Below are positions 1-11,877 of a stretch of DNA of 64,000 bases, one piece after another. The DNA comes from Paracoccaceae bacterium. GTDB lineage: Bacteria > Pseudomonadota > Alphaproteobacteria > Rhodobacterales > Rhodobacteraceae. The DNA is taken from assembly GCA_030066855.1 (NCBI GenBank), contig JASJAU010000006.1:1-64000 (forward strand). The letters are read 5' to 3'. Made by a program: the position numbers and the translations under genes. Each line of letters begins with the position of its first letter. Position 1 is the stretch's first letter. The notes beneath the pieces were generated by a model. It was given only the letters and a program-made list of their open reading frames with translations, was not told where the DNA came from and made no database searches.

Positions 1-116
1 ACCGGATAGGCCGTGTAGAGGTGCTTTTCCATGCCGTCGGCCACCGCACGGAGAGTCGGGCGCGGGGTGGCGCGAAGCGCGTCGATTTCGGCCTGTTGCT
101 CGGGCGTCAGCGGCAT
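1..116 (-). CDS. N-terminal fragment of an unidentified protein (MPLTPEQQAEIDALRATPRPTLRAVADGMEKHLYTAYPV...), truncated by window edge
   Basis: Reverse-strand open frame from ATG (CAT at 114-116) to the window edge; upstream GGGACACAA. Confidence 0.5.
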   Translation of the reverse strand, partial: MPLTPEQQAEIDALRATPRPTLRAVADGMEKHLYTAYP

Positions 117-267
117 GTTGTGTCCCTTTTTCTTATGAGTCGCCGACATACTGTATCTATGGGCAGCCCCCGGTGGAACCACAATATGCGCTAATCCTCA
201 GGGAGAGGCGTTGCCAAGACGGGACACTCCGGCGGGATGCAGCGCGCCAGAGTTGACGGCGATTGAC

Positions 268-276
268 TTATCCACA
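268..276 (+). promoter_or_regulatory. Perfect DnaA-box-like 9-mer TTATCCACA
   Basis: Exact match to TTATNCACA, upstream of the lipoprotein start; a single copy. Confidence 0.35.
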
Positions 277-324
277 GGGATGCGCAGGATTTCCGCAAAC
301 AACTTTGCAAGGGCAGTGGATCAG

Positions 325-1335
<1,011 letters not shown>

Positions 1336-1340
1336 GATTG

Positions 1341-2738
1341 ATGCCTTCGCGCCAAATCGATAGAAGCCGTCCCATGCGGGCGGCTTCTTTTTTTTTCGCA
1401 GCGGCAGTGTTTCTGGCAAGCAGCGTCGCGATCGCGCAGGCTCCGGACCGGGGCGTTTCGCTGTCTCTTGCCGAGGCGCGCGTCGTGGCGCGCCAGGCGC
1501 TGAACAGCGGGAACACTCCGGTTGCCGACGCGATTTCACGGGCGCTTCTTCAGCGCGACCCCGACGACGCCGAAATGCTCCTGTTTCGGGCCGTCATCTC
1601 CCAAAGGCAGGGCGATCTCGACGCGGCGGAAGATTTCGCCCGGCGCGCTCACGGCGCGGCCGAGGCGCCGAATTTGCGCTTTGACGCCGCGTTCATCGTC
1701 GCTGACGCTCTGGCGCGCCGCGAGGCGTTCACGCGGTCGCAGCTCTGGCTGCGCCGGGCCGATCAGGCGGCTCAAAACGACCGCCAGCGGCAACTAATCG
1801 AGAACCGCTACCGCGCCGTCACGCGCGCCAACCCGCTGTCCGTGCAGCTCCGGTTCAGCGCGCGCCCGTCCAACAACGTGAACAATGGCGCGGAATCCGT
1901 TGTTGTGGACATTGGCGGCCTGCCCTTCCGGCTGGACGACTCCGGACAGCAGCTTGGCGGTTACGAGGCCTCGGCCGGCGCGTCGCTTTCCTACCGCGTG
2001 TCCGAGAACGAAACCCAAAAGACCGAGGTGCTGGGCGAGCTGTTTGGCCGCAAGACCTGGCTGAACTCGGACGCCAAGGAGGCGGCGCCGGATGCGGAAG
2101 GGTCAGATTTCGACTACGCGGTCATCATCGCGGGCCTCCGGCACCAGCGGCTGATCTGGCCTGATGTCGGGCCCTCAGCATTCACCGGCCTCGCCGGGCA
2201 GAGCTGGTACGGCGGACAGGAGCTCGCGCGGTGGGGCGAGCTGCGTTTCGACCAATCCTTCGCGCGGGACGACAGCTCGGTTTATCGGCTGGGCCTGCGC
2301 GTCAGGACCGAAGACCGCCAGGACGACAGCATCAACGACTCCGAGGCGCTTTCCGTGTCTGTCGACTACATTCAGCGGACCGAAGACGGCGGCAGTTTCG
2401 GGTTCGGCGCCACGCTCAAGAAGGTCTGGTCCGACGCGGCCACGGTCGATCAGCATTCGGCCGCCATTCGCGCCAACCGCAACTTCGCGCGGATCGGCGC
2501 GTTCGAGCCGCGCGTGCGGGCCTCCATCGAAGGCCGCATATACGACAAGTTCACTTCCGTCGTCGACGGGCGGGAAGACATCGCGGCCTCCCTCAGTATC
2601 TCGACGTCTTTCCCGGACGTGACCTATTACGGCTTCTCTCCCGAGGTCAGCCTTCAGGCCAGACGCACCTGGTCGAACGTCGATATCTACGACAGGAACG
2701 AGCTCTCCTTGGGCCTGACGGCGGTCTCACGGTTCTGA
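1341..2738 (+). CDS. TPR plus outer-membrane beta-barrel protein, surface lipoprotein assembly modifier (Slam/T11SS, DUF560)-like
   Basis: N-terminal signal peptide (MRAASFFFAAAVFLASSVAIAQA from alternative start 1374), TPR-like helices, then barrel beginning LRFSARPSNNVNNGAES and ending in a C-terminal aromatic (SRF). Confidence 0.75.
   Translation: MPSRQIDRSRPMRAASFFFAAAVFLASSVAIAQAPDRGVSLSLAEARVVARQALNSGNTPVADAISRALLQRDPDDAEMLLFRAVISQRQGDLDAAEDFARRAHGAAEAPNLRFDAAFIVADALARREAFTRSQLWLRRADQAAQNDRQRQLIENRYRAVTRANPLSVQLRFSARPSNNVNNGAESVVVDIGGLPFRLDDSGQQLGGYEASAGASLSYRVSENETQKTEVLGELFGRKTWLNSDAKEAAPDAEGSDFDYAVIIAGLRHQRLIWPDVGPSAFTGLAGQSWYGGQELARWGELRFDQSFARDDSSVYRLGLRVRTEDRQDDSINDSEALSVSVDYIQRTEDGGSFGFGATLKKVWSDAATVDQHSAAIRANRNFARIGAFEPRVRASIEGRIYDKFTSVVDGREDIAASLSISTSFPDVTYYGFSPEVSLQARRTWSNVDIYDRNELSLGLTAVSRF
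1362..1396 (+). terminator. Intrinsic-terminator-like hairpin overlapping the start of the downstream CDS
   Basis: AGAAGCCG-T-CCC / ATGC loop / GGG-CGGCTTCT followed by T8; loop ATG (1374) is in frame with the downstream CDS. Confidence 0.75.
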
Positions 2739-2841
2739 TCGGGGCCGGCGCGTCCTGTCCGACGCTCTCGCCAAATCCCCGCGCCCGCCCTATCCTTGGA
2801 AAAAGGGCCGCGATGCGGCCAGCGCGGAAAAGGAACATCGC

Positions 2842-3276
2842 ATGGGCATTGAATACCTCCACACCATGGTTCGGGTCGCCGATCTGGACAAATCCATCGC
2901 CTTCTACGAGCTGCTTGGCCTGAAGGAACGGCGGCGGCACGAGAGTGAGAACGGCAGATTCACGCTGGTCTTCATGAGCCCGCCGGATCAGACAGACGGC
3001 GGCGCCGATGTCGAGCTGACTTACAATTGGGACGGCGACGAGGGCCTGCCTTCAGACAGCCGCCATTTCGGCCACCTCGCCTATCGCGTCGACAATATTT
3101 ACGAGCTTTGCCAGCACCTTATGGACAACGGGGTGACGATTAACCGGCCGCCGCGCGACGGCCATATGGCCTTCGTCCGCTCGCCCGACAACGTCTCGGT
3201 CGAGCTGTTGCAGCGGGGTGACAACCTGCCGCCGCAGGAACCGTGGGCCAGCATGGGAAATACCGGGCACTGGTGA
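2842..3276 (+). CDS. gloA: Lactoylglutathione lyase (glyoxalase I)
   Basis: HTMVRVADLDKSIAFYELLGLKERRR..., GlxI/VOC fold. Confidence 0.9.
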   Translation: MGIEYLHTMVRVADLDKSIAFYELLGLKERRRHESENGRFTLVFMSPPDQTDGGADVELTYNWDGDEGLPSDSRHFGHLAYRVDNIYELCQHLMDNGVTINRPPRDGHMAFVRSPDNVSVELLQRGDNLPPQEPWASMGNTGHW

Positions 3277-3321
3277 GAGGACTTGCCGCCCGGATCGCCG
3301 GGCCGTCCCGGCGCCCGCCGC

Positions 3322-3819
3322 TTAGTAGATGTAGCGAATCTGGTCGCCCCAGTACCGCTCAATCCGGCCAAGGGCGCTGTTCAGTTCCATGATCCTGGCG
3401 CCGCCGATCAAGGTGTCGCCCTCCAGTCCAGCGGAATGCCGCTGGAACAGCTCATCGACGACCTGCCTGACCTCGCGACCCTTGTCGGTCAGGCGAACGC
3501 GTACCGAGCGGCGGTCGATCTCGCACCGCTGGTGGTGCATGTAACCCATCTCGACCAGCTTCTTGAGGTTGTACGAGACGTTCGAGCCCTGATAATAGCC
3601 GCGCGTCTTCAGCTCGCCCGCCGTCACCTCGTTATCGCCGATGTTGAACAATAGAAGCGCCTGAACCGCGTTGATCTCCAGCATGCCCAGACGCTCAAAC
3701 TCATCCTTGATGACGTCCAGAAGCAATCTGTGGAGCCGCTCCACCATCCCGAGACTGTCGAGATAGTCTTTGAGAAATGGCCGCTCACCGGCCTCCGGCA
3801 CGGATTGATGGATGCTCAT
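3322..3819 (-). CDS. ldtR: MarR-family winged-helix transcriptional regulator, LdtR-like
   Basis: GYYQGSNVSYNLKKLVEMGYMHHQRCEIDRRSVRVRLTDKG wHTH and wing. Confidence 0.8.
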   Translation of the reverse strand: MSIHQSVPEAGERPFLKDYLDSLGMVERLHRLLLDVIKDEFERLGMLEINAVQALLLFNIGDNEVTAGELKTRGYYQGSNVSYNLKKLVEMGYMHHQRCEIDRRSVRVRLTDKGREVRQVVDELFQRHSAGLEGDTLIGGARIMELNSALGRIERYWGDQIRYIY

Positions 3820-3897
3820 CCGGGTCGTCCCTTGCTGCTCTTCAGGCCCGGGTTTCGCGCAAATTCGCCAATAATCGGTTAAAGATAGAAAGCGTTT

Positions 3898-4158
3898 TCA
3901 GGACGCTTCCGCATGGGCGCGGAGGCGGTCGATCATCGGCCGGAAACGGTCGGGCGCGGCCTCGCGACCGCTGACCCAGCCGTAGAGATCCTGGTCGTTC
4001 TCGGACAGGAGTGCTTCGTAGAGATCGAGCGCTTCAGCATCCAGGTCCGCGATCCGCGCGTCGCAGAAAGGGCCGAGAATCATGTCCATCTCGCGCGTGC
4101 CGCGCCGCCAGGAGCGGATCCTGAGCCGTTTCAGCCGCGTCTCGTGATCCTCGCTCAT
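3898..4158 (-). CDS. sdhE: Succinate dehydrogenase flavinylation factor SdhE (DUF339)
   Basis: RRGTREMDMILGPF...YEALLSENDQDLYGWVSG motif. Confidence 0.9.
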   Translation of the reverse strand: MSEDHETRLKRLRIRSWRRGTREMDMILGPFCDARIADLDAEALDLYEALLSENDQDLYGWVSGREAAPDRFRPMIDRLRAHAEAS

Positions 4159-4553
4159 GCCGCCTGATCTGAGATCGCCGATTTCAGGCGCTTCTCTAGG
4201 ACGCCCATCCGATCCGCCGCTTGATTCATCTGCGTCCTCAGAAGCCGCATCTCGGCCATCAGCTCCCGGATCTCGACGCCATCCTGTGGCGCGTCCGGCG
4301 CGTCCAGCCCGTCGCCCTCGCCGGTCAGAAGCCAGGGGATCGACACGTTCAGAACGCCGGACAGCATCTGAAGCCGGTTGGCGCGGGGCTCGGACATGTC
4401 ATTCTCCCAGGCCTCGAGCGTCTTGGTCGAGATGCCAAGCTTTTTCGCAAGCGATTTCTGGGACAGCGACTGCGCCTCGCGGGCGCCGGCAATGCGGTCT
4501 CCGAAGGTGGCCGCGTCGTTCGAGTACCAGTTGATGTCAACCGTGTCGGTCAT
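4155..4553 (-). CDS. XRE-family helix-turn-helix regulator
   Basis: GDRIAGAREAQSLSQKSLAKKLGISTKTLEAWENDMSEPRANRLQMLSGVL HTH; start at MTDTVDIN (the ORF track extends further upstream). Confidence 0.85.
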   Translation of the reverse strand: MTDTVDINWYSNDAATFGDRIAGAREAQSLSQKSLAKKLGISTKTLEAWENDMSEPRANRLQMLSGVLNVSIPWLLTGEGDGLDAPDAPQDGVEIRELMAEMRLLRTQMNQAADRMGVLEKRLKSAISDQAA

Positions 4554-4599
4554 TGGGGCGATCCTGATAGCTTGCAGTCGGAATAGCGTGTTCCTATGA

Positions 4600-6316
<1,717 letters not shown>

Positions 6317-6397
6317 CGTCCCGTCCCGCCTTTTCGGCTGGAAACGCGCCTAGCACGAGGCTAGGTCAGGCACAAATTCCCACGGGAGCCCTTACAG

Positions 6398-7003
6398 ATG
6401 TTCTACCGCCCAGAAGATGGCCACGGGCTGAGGCACAACCCGTTCAATGCCATCGTCACGCCGCGCCCGATCGGCTGGATCTCAACGCGCGGCGCGGACG
6501 GGTCGGAGAACCTCGCCCCCTACTCCTTTTTCAACGCCGTTGCCTATGTCCCGCCGCAGGTGATGTTCGCCTCGACCGGGACGAAGCCGGACCGCCATGG
6601 CACAAAGGATTCAGTCTCGAACATCCGCGAGACCGGCGAGTTCTGCGTCAACATCGTGGAATACGCGATGAAGGACGTGATGAACACGTCCTCCGGCGTC
6701 TGGGATCGCGAGGTGGACGAGTTTGAGAAGGCAGAGATCGAGAAAGCTGCCTGCGAGACCATCGCATGCTCGCGCGTGGCCGCCGCGCCCGCGTCTTTGG
6801 AATGCAAGCTGACCGACATCGTGACGCTCAAGGGCGCGGCGAATTTCCTGGTGCTTGGCGAGGTGACAGGCGTGCATCTGCGCGACGATTGCGTCTCGGA
6901 CGGCCTCTTCGACATTCTGACATATCAGCCGCTGACCCGGCTCGGATATCGGGACTACTCGCGCATCACTGAGGTCTTCAGCCTGAAGCGCCCCGGCGAG
7001 TAA
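6398..7003 (+). CDS. Flavin reductase family (FMN-binding split-barrel) protein
   Basis: NAIVTPRPIGWISTRGADGSENLAPYSFFN. Confidence 0.9.
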   Translation: MFYRPEDGHGLRHNPFNAIVTPRPIGWISTRGADGSENLAPYSFFNAVAYVPPQVMFASTGTKPDRHGTKDSVSNIRETGEFCVNIVEYAMKDVMNTSSGVWDREVDEFEKAEIEKAACETIACSRVAAAPASLECKLTDIVTLKGAANFLVLGEVTGVHLRDDCVSDGLFDILTYQPLTRLGYRDYSRITEVFSLKRPGE

Positions 7004-7007
7004 CGCG

Positions 7008-9071
7008 CTACCGCCGCCCCTCACGCAGCCACGCAGCGACGGCGAGTAGCGACGCCAGCAAGAGCAGCGCCCAGGCGGGCAAGAGCGGCGAGACCCGGAT
7101 GTCCGCCGTCACATAAGCGTCACGCGGGGTGATACCGAGCCAGCCGCGTCCGGCGGCGGCCCGCCCCTCGCGCACGTGGCGGAGGTCGGGAACGCCTTCG
7201 TCGATGCGGCGGATTCCGCCGCGCGTGGCAGCGACCTGATCGGCCAGTTTCTCACCCGACGAGATCGTCTCCTCGAACTCCTTCGGCGAGGCCGGTCCAA
7301 GCGCGATGACGGACGACTGATCGCCCTCCGCCAGCCGGTAAAGCCCGATGTCCGGCGCCTCCCAAGTGACGGAGAACCTCCCCGGAGAAACCTCCTCCAG
7401 CGGGACGATCGCCACCGCCCCGTCCGGCCCGGTGATCTCCACATCTCCCACGCTCTCCCCGAGGGTGCGGCGCGTGATGGTCATGGTCTGGCCTTCCGCC
7501 GTGGCGGTCAGCGCCTCCTCCTCGAGGTCCGGCTCCTTCATCATCCAATGCGCGAGACGGCGGAGCAGCTCCAGTTGGGGGCCGCCACCCTCAAACCCGC
7601 GCGACCAGAGCCAAGCGTGGTCCGAGGTCAGAAGCGCGACGCGCCCAGTGCCGACGCGGTCCAGCACCAGCAAGGGCCGATCCTCGACGCCCGACATGAC
7701 CGCCGTGCCGCGATCGGCAAAGACGTCAACCAGCCGCAGCCAACGACCCCAGGGCGGATCGCCCTCCTCGGTCAACGGCATGAAGCCCTCGGTGACCGGA
7801 TGACGCTGGCCAATCTCGGTTACCATCGGCGCGAAGGGCTCTTCCAGAACCCGGCCGCTCGGGGCGGCAGGCAGGATCGTGGAGAGCGGCGAGCGGTAGA
7901 TAGAATCGGCCGAGGCGTAGTCCGGCCCGGCAGCGATCAGAAGCGCGCCGCCGTCCTCGACATAGCGGCGCACGTTGTCGAGATAGATCGACGGAAGAAT
8001 GCCGCGCCGCTTGTAGCGATCGAAGATAATCAGGTCGAACTCATCTACTTTGTCGAGAAAAAGCTCGCGCGTCGGGAAGGCGATCAGGCTGAGCTCATTC
8101 ACCGGCACGCCGTCCTGCTTCTCGGGCGGGCGGAGTATGGTGAAGTGCACAAGATCGACCGAGGCGTCGGATTTCAGCAGGTTCCGCCAGGTGCGCTCGC
8201 CCGCATGCGGCTCGCCCGAGACGAGCAGAACGCGCAAGCGGTCGCGCACCCCGTTTATCTGAACGACAGCGGCGTTGTTGCGCGTGGTCAGTTCCCCCGG
8301 CTGCTCCGGCAGGGCGAACTGAATCACGTTGATCCCGCCGTGCTGAAGCGTGACGGGAAGCTTCAAATCCTCGCCAATGGGCACCTCGAAACGCTGGGCT
8401 TCCTCGCCATCAACCGCGATGTCGATCGCCGCCCTCTCAGGCAGACCGGACGGCACATCGCCCTGATCCTCGATCCGCAGGGTCATGGTCACCGGCTCGC
8501 CGATGATTGCGAATGCGGGCGCGTTCTGGACGATCAGACGGCGGTCCCAGTCATCCTCACGCCCGGTCAAAAGGGCGTGGAGCGGCGCGGGCATCTCCGG
8601 CGCGGCCTCGAGATCATGAAGCTGGCCATCAGTCAGCAGGATCGCCCCCGCGATGCGAGAGCGCGGCTCTTCCGCCATTGCAGCCGACAAGGCGTCCATC
8701 AGAAGGGTGCCACGGTTTCCGTCGCTATCGGCAAGCCGGACGATCCGCAGCTCGGTGTTCGAGAGGCCCGCGATGGCGTCTTCGATTTCCGCCAATGCCT
8801 CGGCGGTCTGGTCGGGGCGTCCGGCGATCCGCTGACTTGCGCTTTCATCGACGACAAGGATCACAATGTCGCTCAGCGCCTCGCGCTCTTCGACCTGAAG
8901 GGACGGGTTCGAGATCGCCAGAAGCAGGACGGCAAAGGCCAGACCCCGCAACCACCAGCCCCTGAGCCCGCGCCACAGCGCGACGCCGACGAACAGAGCC
9001 GCGAGCATGACCCCGGCCCAGAGCGAGCCCCAGGGGAGAAGCGGATCGAAGATGATCGCGGAGGTCTCCAT
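7008..9071 (-). CDS. Large membrane protein with VWA/GATase-like interior (partner of the DUF4159 protein)
   Basis: N-terminal TM helices, ILVVDESASQR, LLVSGEPHAGERTWRNLL, C-terminal TM; operon context with MoxR/DUF58/DUF4159. Confidence 0.7.
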   Translation of the reverse strand: METSAIIFDPLLPWGSLWAGVMLAALFVGVALWRGLRGWWLRGLAFAVLLLAISNPSLQVEEREALSDIVILVVDESASQRIAGRPDQTAEALAEIEDAIAGLSNTELRIVRLADSDGNRGTLLMDALSAAMAEEPRSRIAGAILLTDGQLHDLEAAPEMPAPLHALLTGREDDWDRRLIVQNAPAFAIIGEPVTMTLRIEDQGDVPSGLPERAAIDIAVDGEEAQRFEVPIGEDLKLPVTLQHGGINVIQFALPEQPGELTTRNNAAVVQINGVRDRLRVLLVSGEPHAGERTWRNLLKSDASVDLVHFTILRPPEKQDGVPVNELSLIAFPTRELFLDKVDEFDLIIFDRYKRRGILPSIYLDNVRRYVEDGGALLIAAGPDYASADSIYRSPLSTILPAAPSGRVLEEPFAPMVTEIGQRHPVTEGFMPLTEEGDPPWGRWLRLVDVFADRGTAVMSGVEDRPLLVLDRVGTGRVALLTSDHAWLWSRGFEGGGPQLELLRRLAHWMMKEPDLEEEALTATAEGQTMTITRRTLGESVGDVEITGPDGAVAIVPLEEVSPGRFSVTWEAPDIGLYRLAEGDQSSVIALGPASPKEFEETISSGEKLADQVAATRGGIRRIDEGVPDLRHVREGRAAAGRGWLGITPRDAYVTADIRVSPLLPAWALLLLASLLAVAAWLREGRR

Positions 9072-11837
9072 CTACTGCCCCAGCCTGTCGAGGAGCGCGG
9101 GCACATGCACCTGATCGGACTTATAGTTGCCGGTCAGCACATGCATGATCAGGTTCACGCCAAAGCGGTAGGCGATCTCGCGCTGCCGCTCTCCGGCGAA
9201 GCCTCGCCCTACCGGATAGAGCGGCGTCCCTCGCTCGTCAGTGGCCCAGGCCGAGGCCCAGTCGTTGCCGCCGATGACGACCGGCGTAACGTTGTCGTTG
9301 AGATTACGAAACGGCATGCCCTCGGCGCGCTCCGCATCCGCCGGGGCCGACTCGACCCAGACGTCGCGGCTGGCATGCCGACCCGGGAAATCCTGCAGGA
9401 GGTAGAAGGTCCGGGTCAGAACATGATCATTCGGCACGGGCTCAAGTGGCGGAATGTCGAGCGGCAAAGCCAGCTCTCTCAGCTTACGGCCATTTGCGCT
9501 GCCGCCGCCGAATTGCGATGTGTCGGCGTCCCGCGTGTCGAAGAGGATCATGCCCCCCGTGCGCAGATAGCGGTTGAGCCGCGCATAGGCCTCGGCGGAG
9601 GGGCGCGGCTGATCCGGCGTGATCGGCCAGTAAAGGAACGGGTAGACCGAGATCTCGTCCAGCTCCAGGTTCACCGCCGTCGGCTCGATCGGCTCGATGG
9701 AGGTCCGGCGGTAGAGCACGTTAGACAGCCCGCGCATCCCGGCCTCGGACACGCCGTCGACGCGCGCGTTTCCGGTCACGACATAGGCCAGCGTCACCTC
9801 GGAGGCGGCGCGGAGCGCCTTGTCGATCTCAGCGTCCTGCGCCTCTGCCGCGGGCGCGGCGAGGATCAGTGCGATCAGGATCACCGCAGCCTGCCCGGCG
9901 CGCGGTCCCATGAGACGCCCGGAAAGCCAGAGCGAGGCCAGAACGTCGATCATTAGGGCAAGCATTGCAAGCGTGAGCAGGAGCCCTTGAAGCGGCGTCT
10001 CCGCCAGCACGTCGAGGCCCTCGACCGGAACACCCTCCGGCCAGACGGCAGGCGCGAGTTCCGCGTCGGGCGCGACGACGTTCAGGGCGAGCCTGCGGTC
10101 TTCGCCGGCATAGAGGCCAGGGACCAGATCGGGACCAAGCCGTGCTTCGGCGATCGCCTCGCCCGGCACCCTTATCAAGTCGCCCGCGTCTTCGACATCG
10201 CCGAAGGCGGTCAACACCTGATCCGGCGTCCACGTCGTGCCTGCGAGATCCTCGGCGGACGGGCTGACGGGGCGGGAAGAGACGGCCAGGCGCTCGAGCA
10301 TCTGCACGAATAGGCCCGAAAGCGGCAACGTCGACCATTCCGCATTCGCGGTGACATGGAACAGCACGATCTGCCCCGCGTCGAGCCTCTTGCGCGTGAC
10401 CAGGGGCGTGCCGTCCGCCAGCGTCGCGATGGTTCGCGCCGATAGGGTCGGGTCGGGCTCGGCCATCACCTGCGCGCTCACGGTCACATCCGGCGGGACG
10501 GGCAGGCCAAAAAACGGGCTGTCCGCGCTGAACGTCCGGAGCGTTTTGGGTTCGCCCCAGCTCATGGCGCCGCCGACACTGCGCCCGCCGGCGCGAAGAC
10601 GAACGGGCATGAGGATATCGTCCTCGACCCGCGCCACGTCGGACGCGGCCACACGCGGCCCGGCGAAGCGCAAAAGGAGGCCGCCATTGCGGACCCACTC
10701 CTCGATCGCATCCGGCTCGGTGCCCGCAAGCGTCGCAATATCGGCCAGAACGATCACGTCCGGGTTGGCCAGCACGAGGTCCTCGATCGCGCCGTCGATG
10801 AGATCGGCATTCTGGATCAGCGCCTGCTCCAGGTAATGCGTGGGCGAGAGAAGCTGCAGCCCCTCCCGCTCATCCCGCGCAGAGAGGATCGCGATCTCGC
10901 GGCGGCGGAGCGCGTCGTCGGTCAGGCTCACCGCGCCCGCAGACCGTAGTCCGGCCAATTCGAACCGCGTGATCCGGTTTCTCAGCTCTGGCGGAAGCGC
11001 CAGGGCGGTCGTCGCAACGACCTCGCCCGGCGCGAAGGTAAATGTGGCGGTGGCCAGCTGCCGGGGCGTGCCGCTCGGGTCGAGCCCGTGGGCGATGACG
11101 TTGATCTCGGACGGTCCCTCCGACCGGCTCCTGAGCGCCTCCAGACGGACCTCCCCGTCTTCGTACTCCGCAGGCTTCAATCCGAAAACCGGGCGGGCGG
11201 TCTCGAAGACCGTCAGCGACCCCCGCGCCATGACCGCCTCGGTCAGCGTAGCGCGGCCGTCCCAGTCCAATCCGTCCGACAGCCAGAAGGTGTCGAAACC
11301 CCCGCCTAGAGCCTCGGCCCAATCCGCAATTGCTTCGCTATCGGGCAGCCAGGGCGACGGGGCCAGTCCCGGCAGCGAGGAGGCCCAGGCGTCGGCGGCC
11401 CGGAAGGGCAAATCGCCGGGGGGCAGGTCCGTCAGAACGACCAGCGCCGTCTCGCGTCCAAGCTCGCCGGCCTCTCTCAGCGCGGCGTCCGCCCGTTCGA
11501 TCCGCCGGTTCCAGTCCGGGGCGTCAGCCCATGTGCCGTCCATGAGGATCAGAAGCGGGCCAGTGTCGGCGCGTTCGGGCACAGGGTTCAGGACCGGTCC
11601 GGCGAAGCCGATGATCGCTGCCGCAATTGCGATGGTGCGCAGGAGCAACAGCCACCAGGGCGTGCGATCCGTCTGCGTCTCGTCGTCTTTCAGGCCGAGG
11701 AGCAACGCCACGCCCGGGAAGCGCCGCCGGATCGGCGCCGGGGGAATGGCGCGGAGCAACAGCCACAGGATGGGCAGCAGAACAAGGCCCAAGAGCAGCC
11801 AGGGCGCCGTGAACCCGACAGGACCCAGCGTCCACAT
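9072..11837 (-). CDS. BatA-N/DUF4159 domain membrane protein
   Basis: N-terminal FTAPWLLLGLVLLPILWLLLR (BatA-like) and C-terminal DUF4159-like YPFLYWPITPDQPRPSAEAYARLNRYLRTGGMILFDTRD. Confidence 0.85.
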   Translation of the reverse strand: MWTLGPVGFTAPWLLLGLVLLPILWLLLRAIPPAPIRRRFPGVALLLGLKDDETQTDRTPWWLLLLRTIAIAAAIIGFAGPVLNPVPERADTGPLLILMDGTWADAPDWNRRIERADAALREAGELGRETALVVLTDLPPGDLPFRAADAWASSLPGLAPSPWLPDSEAIADWAEALGGGFDTFWLSDGLDWDGRATLTEAVMARGSLTVFETARPVFGLKPAEYEDGEVRLEALRSRSEGPSEINVIAHGLDPSGTPRQLATATFTFAPGEVVATTALALPPELRNRITRFELAGLRSAGAVSLTDDALRRREIAILSARDEREGLQLLSPTHYLEQALIQNADLIDGAIEDLVLANPDVIVLADIATLAGTEPDAIEEWVRNGGLLLRFAGPRVAASDVARVEDDILMPVRLRAGGRSVGGAMSWGEPKTLRTFSADSPFFGLPVPPDVTVSAQVMAEPDPTLSARTIATLADGTPLVTRKRLDAGQIVLFHVTANAEWSTLPLSGLFVQMLERLAVSSRPVSPSAEDLAGTTWTPDQVLTAFGDVEDAGDLIRVPGEAIAEARLGPDLVPGLYAGEDRRLALNVVAPDAELAPAVWPEGVPVEGLDVLAETPLQGLLLTLAMLALMIDVLASLWLSGRLMGPRAGQAAVILIALILAAPAAEAQDAEIDKALRAASEVTLAYVVTGNARVDGVSEAGMRGLSNVLYRRTSIEPIEPTAVNLELDEISVYPFLYWPITPDQPRPSAEAYARLNRYLRTGGMILFDTRDADTSQFGGGSANGRKLRELALPLDIPPLEPVPNDHVLTRTFYLLQDFPGRHASRDVWVESAPADAERAEGMPFRNLNDNVTPVVIGGNDWASAWATDERGTPLYPVGRGFAGERQREIAYRFGVNLIMHVLTGNYKSDQVHVPALLDRLGQ

Positions 11838-11877
11838 CAGCGGACCCTCCCGCCAGACCTATGCCCAGCGGCGTCCA

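Noticed and set aside
2803-2823. GGCCGC-GAT-GCGGCC palindrome upstream of gloA
   Set aside because: No T-tract on the plus strand and no minus-strand gene ending there; insufficient support for a terminator or operator.
7176-9956. 926-aa plus-strand ORF antisense to the DUF4159/GATase genes
   Set aside because: Low-complexity R/G/H/D-rich translation typical of the antisense frame of GC-rich genes; both minus-strand genes have clear domains.
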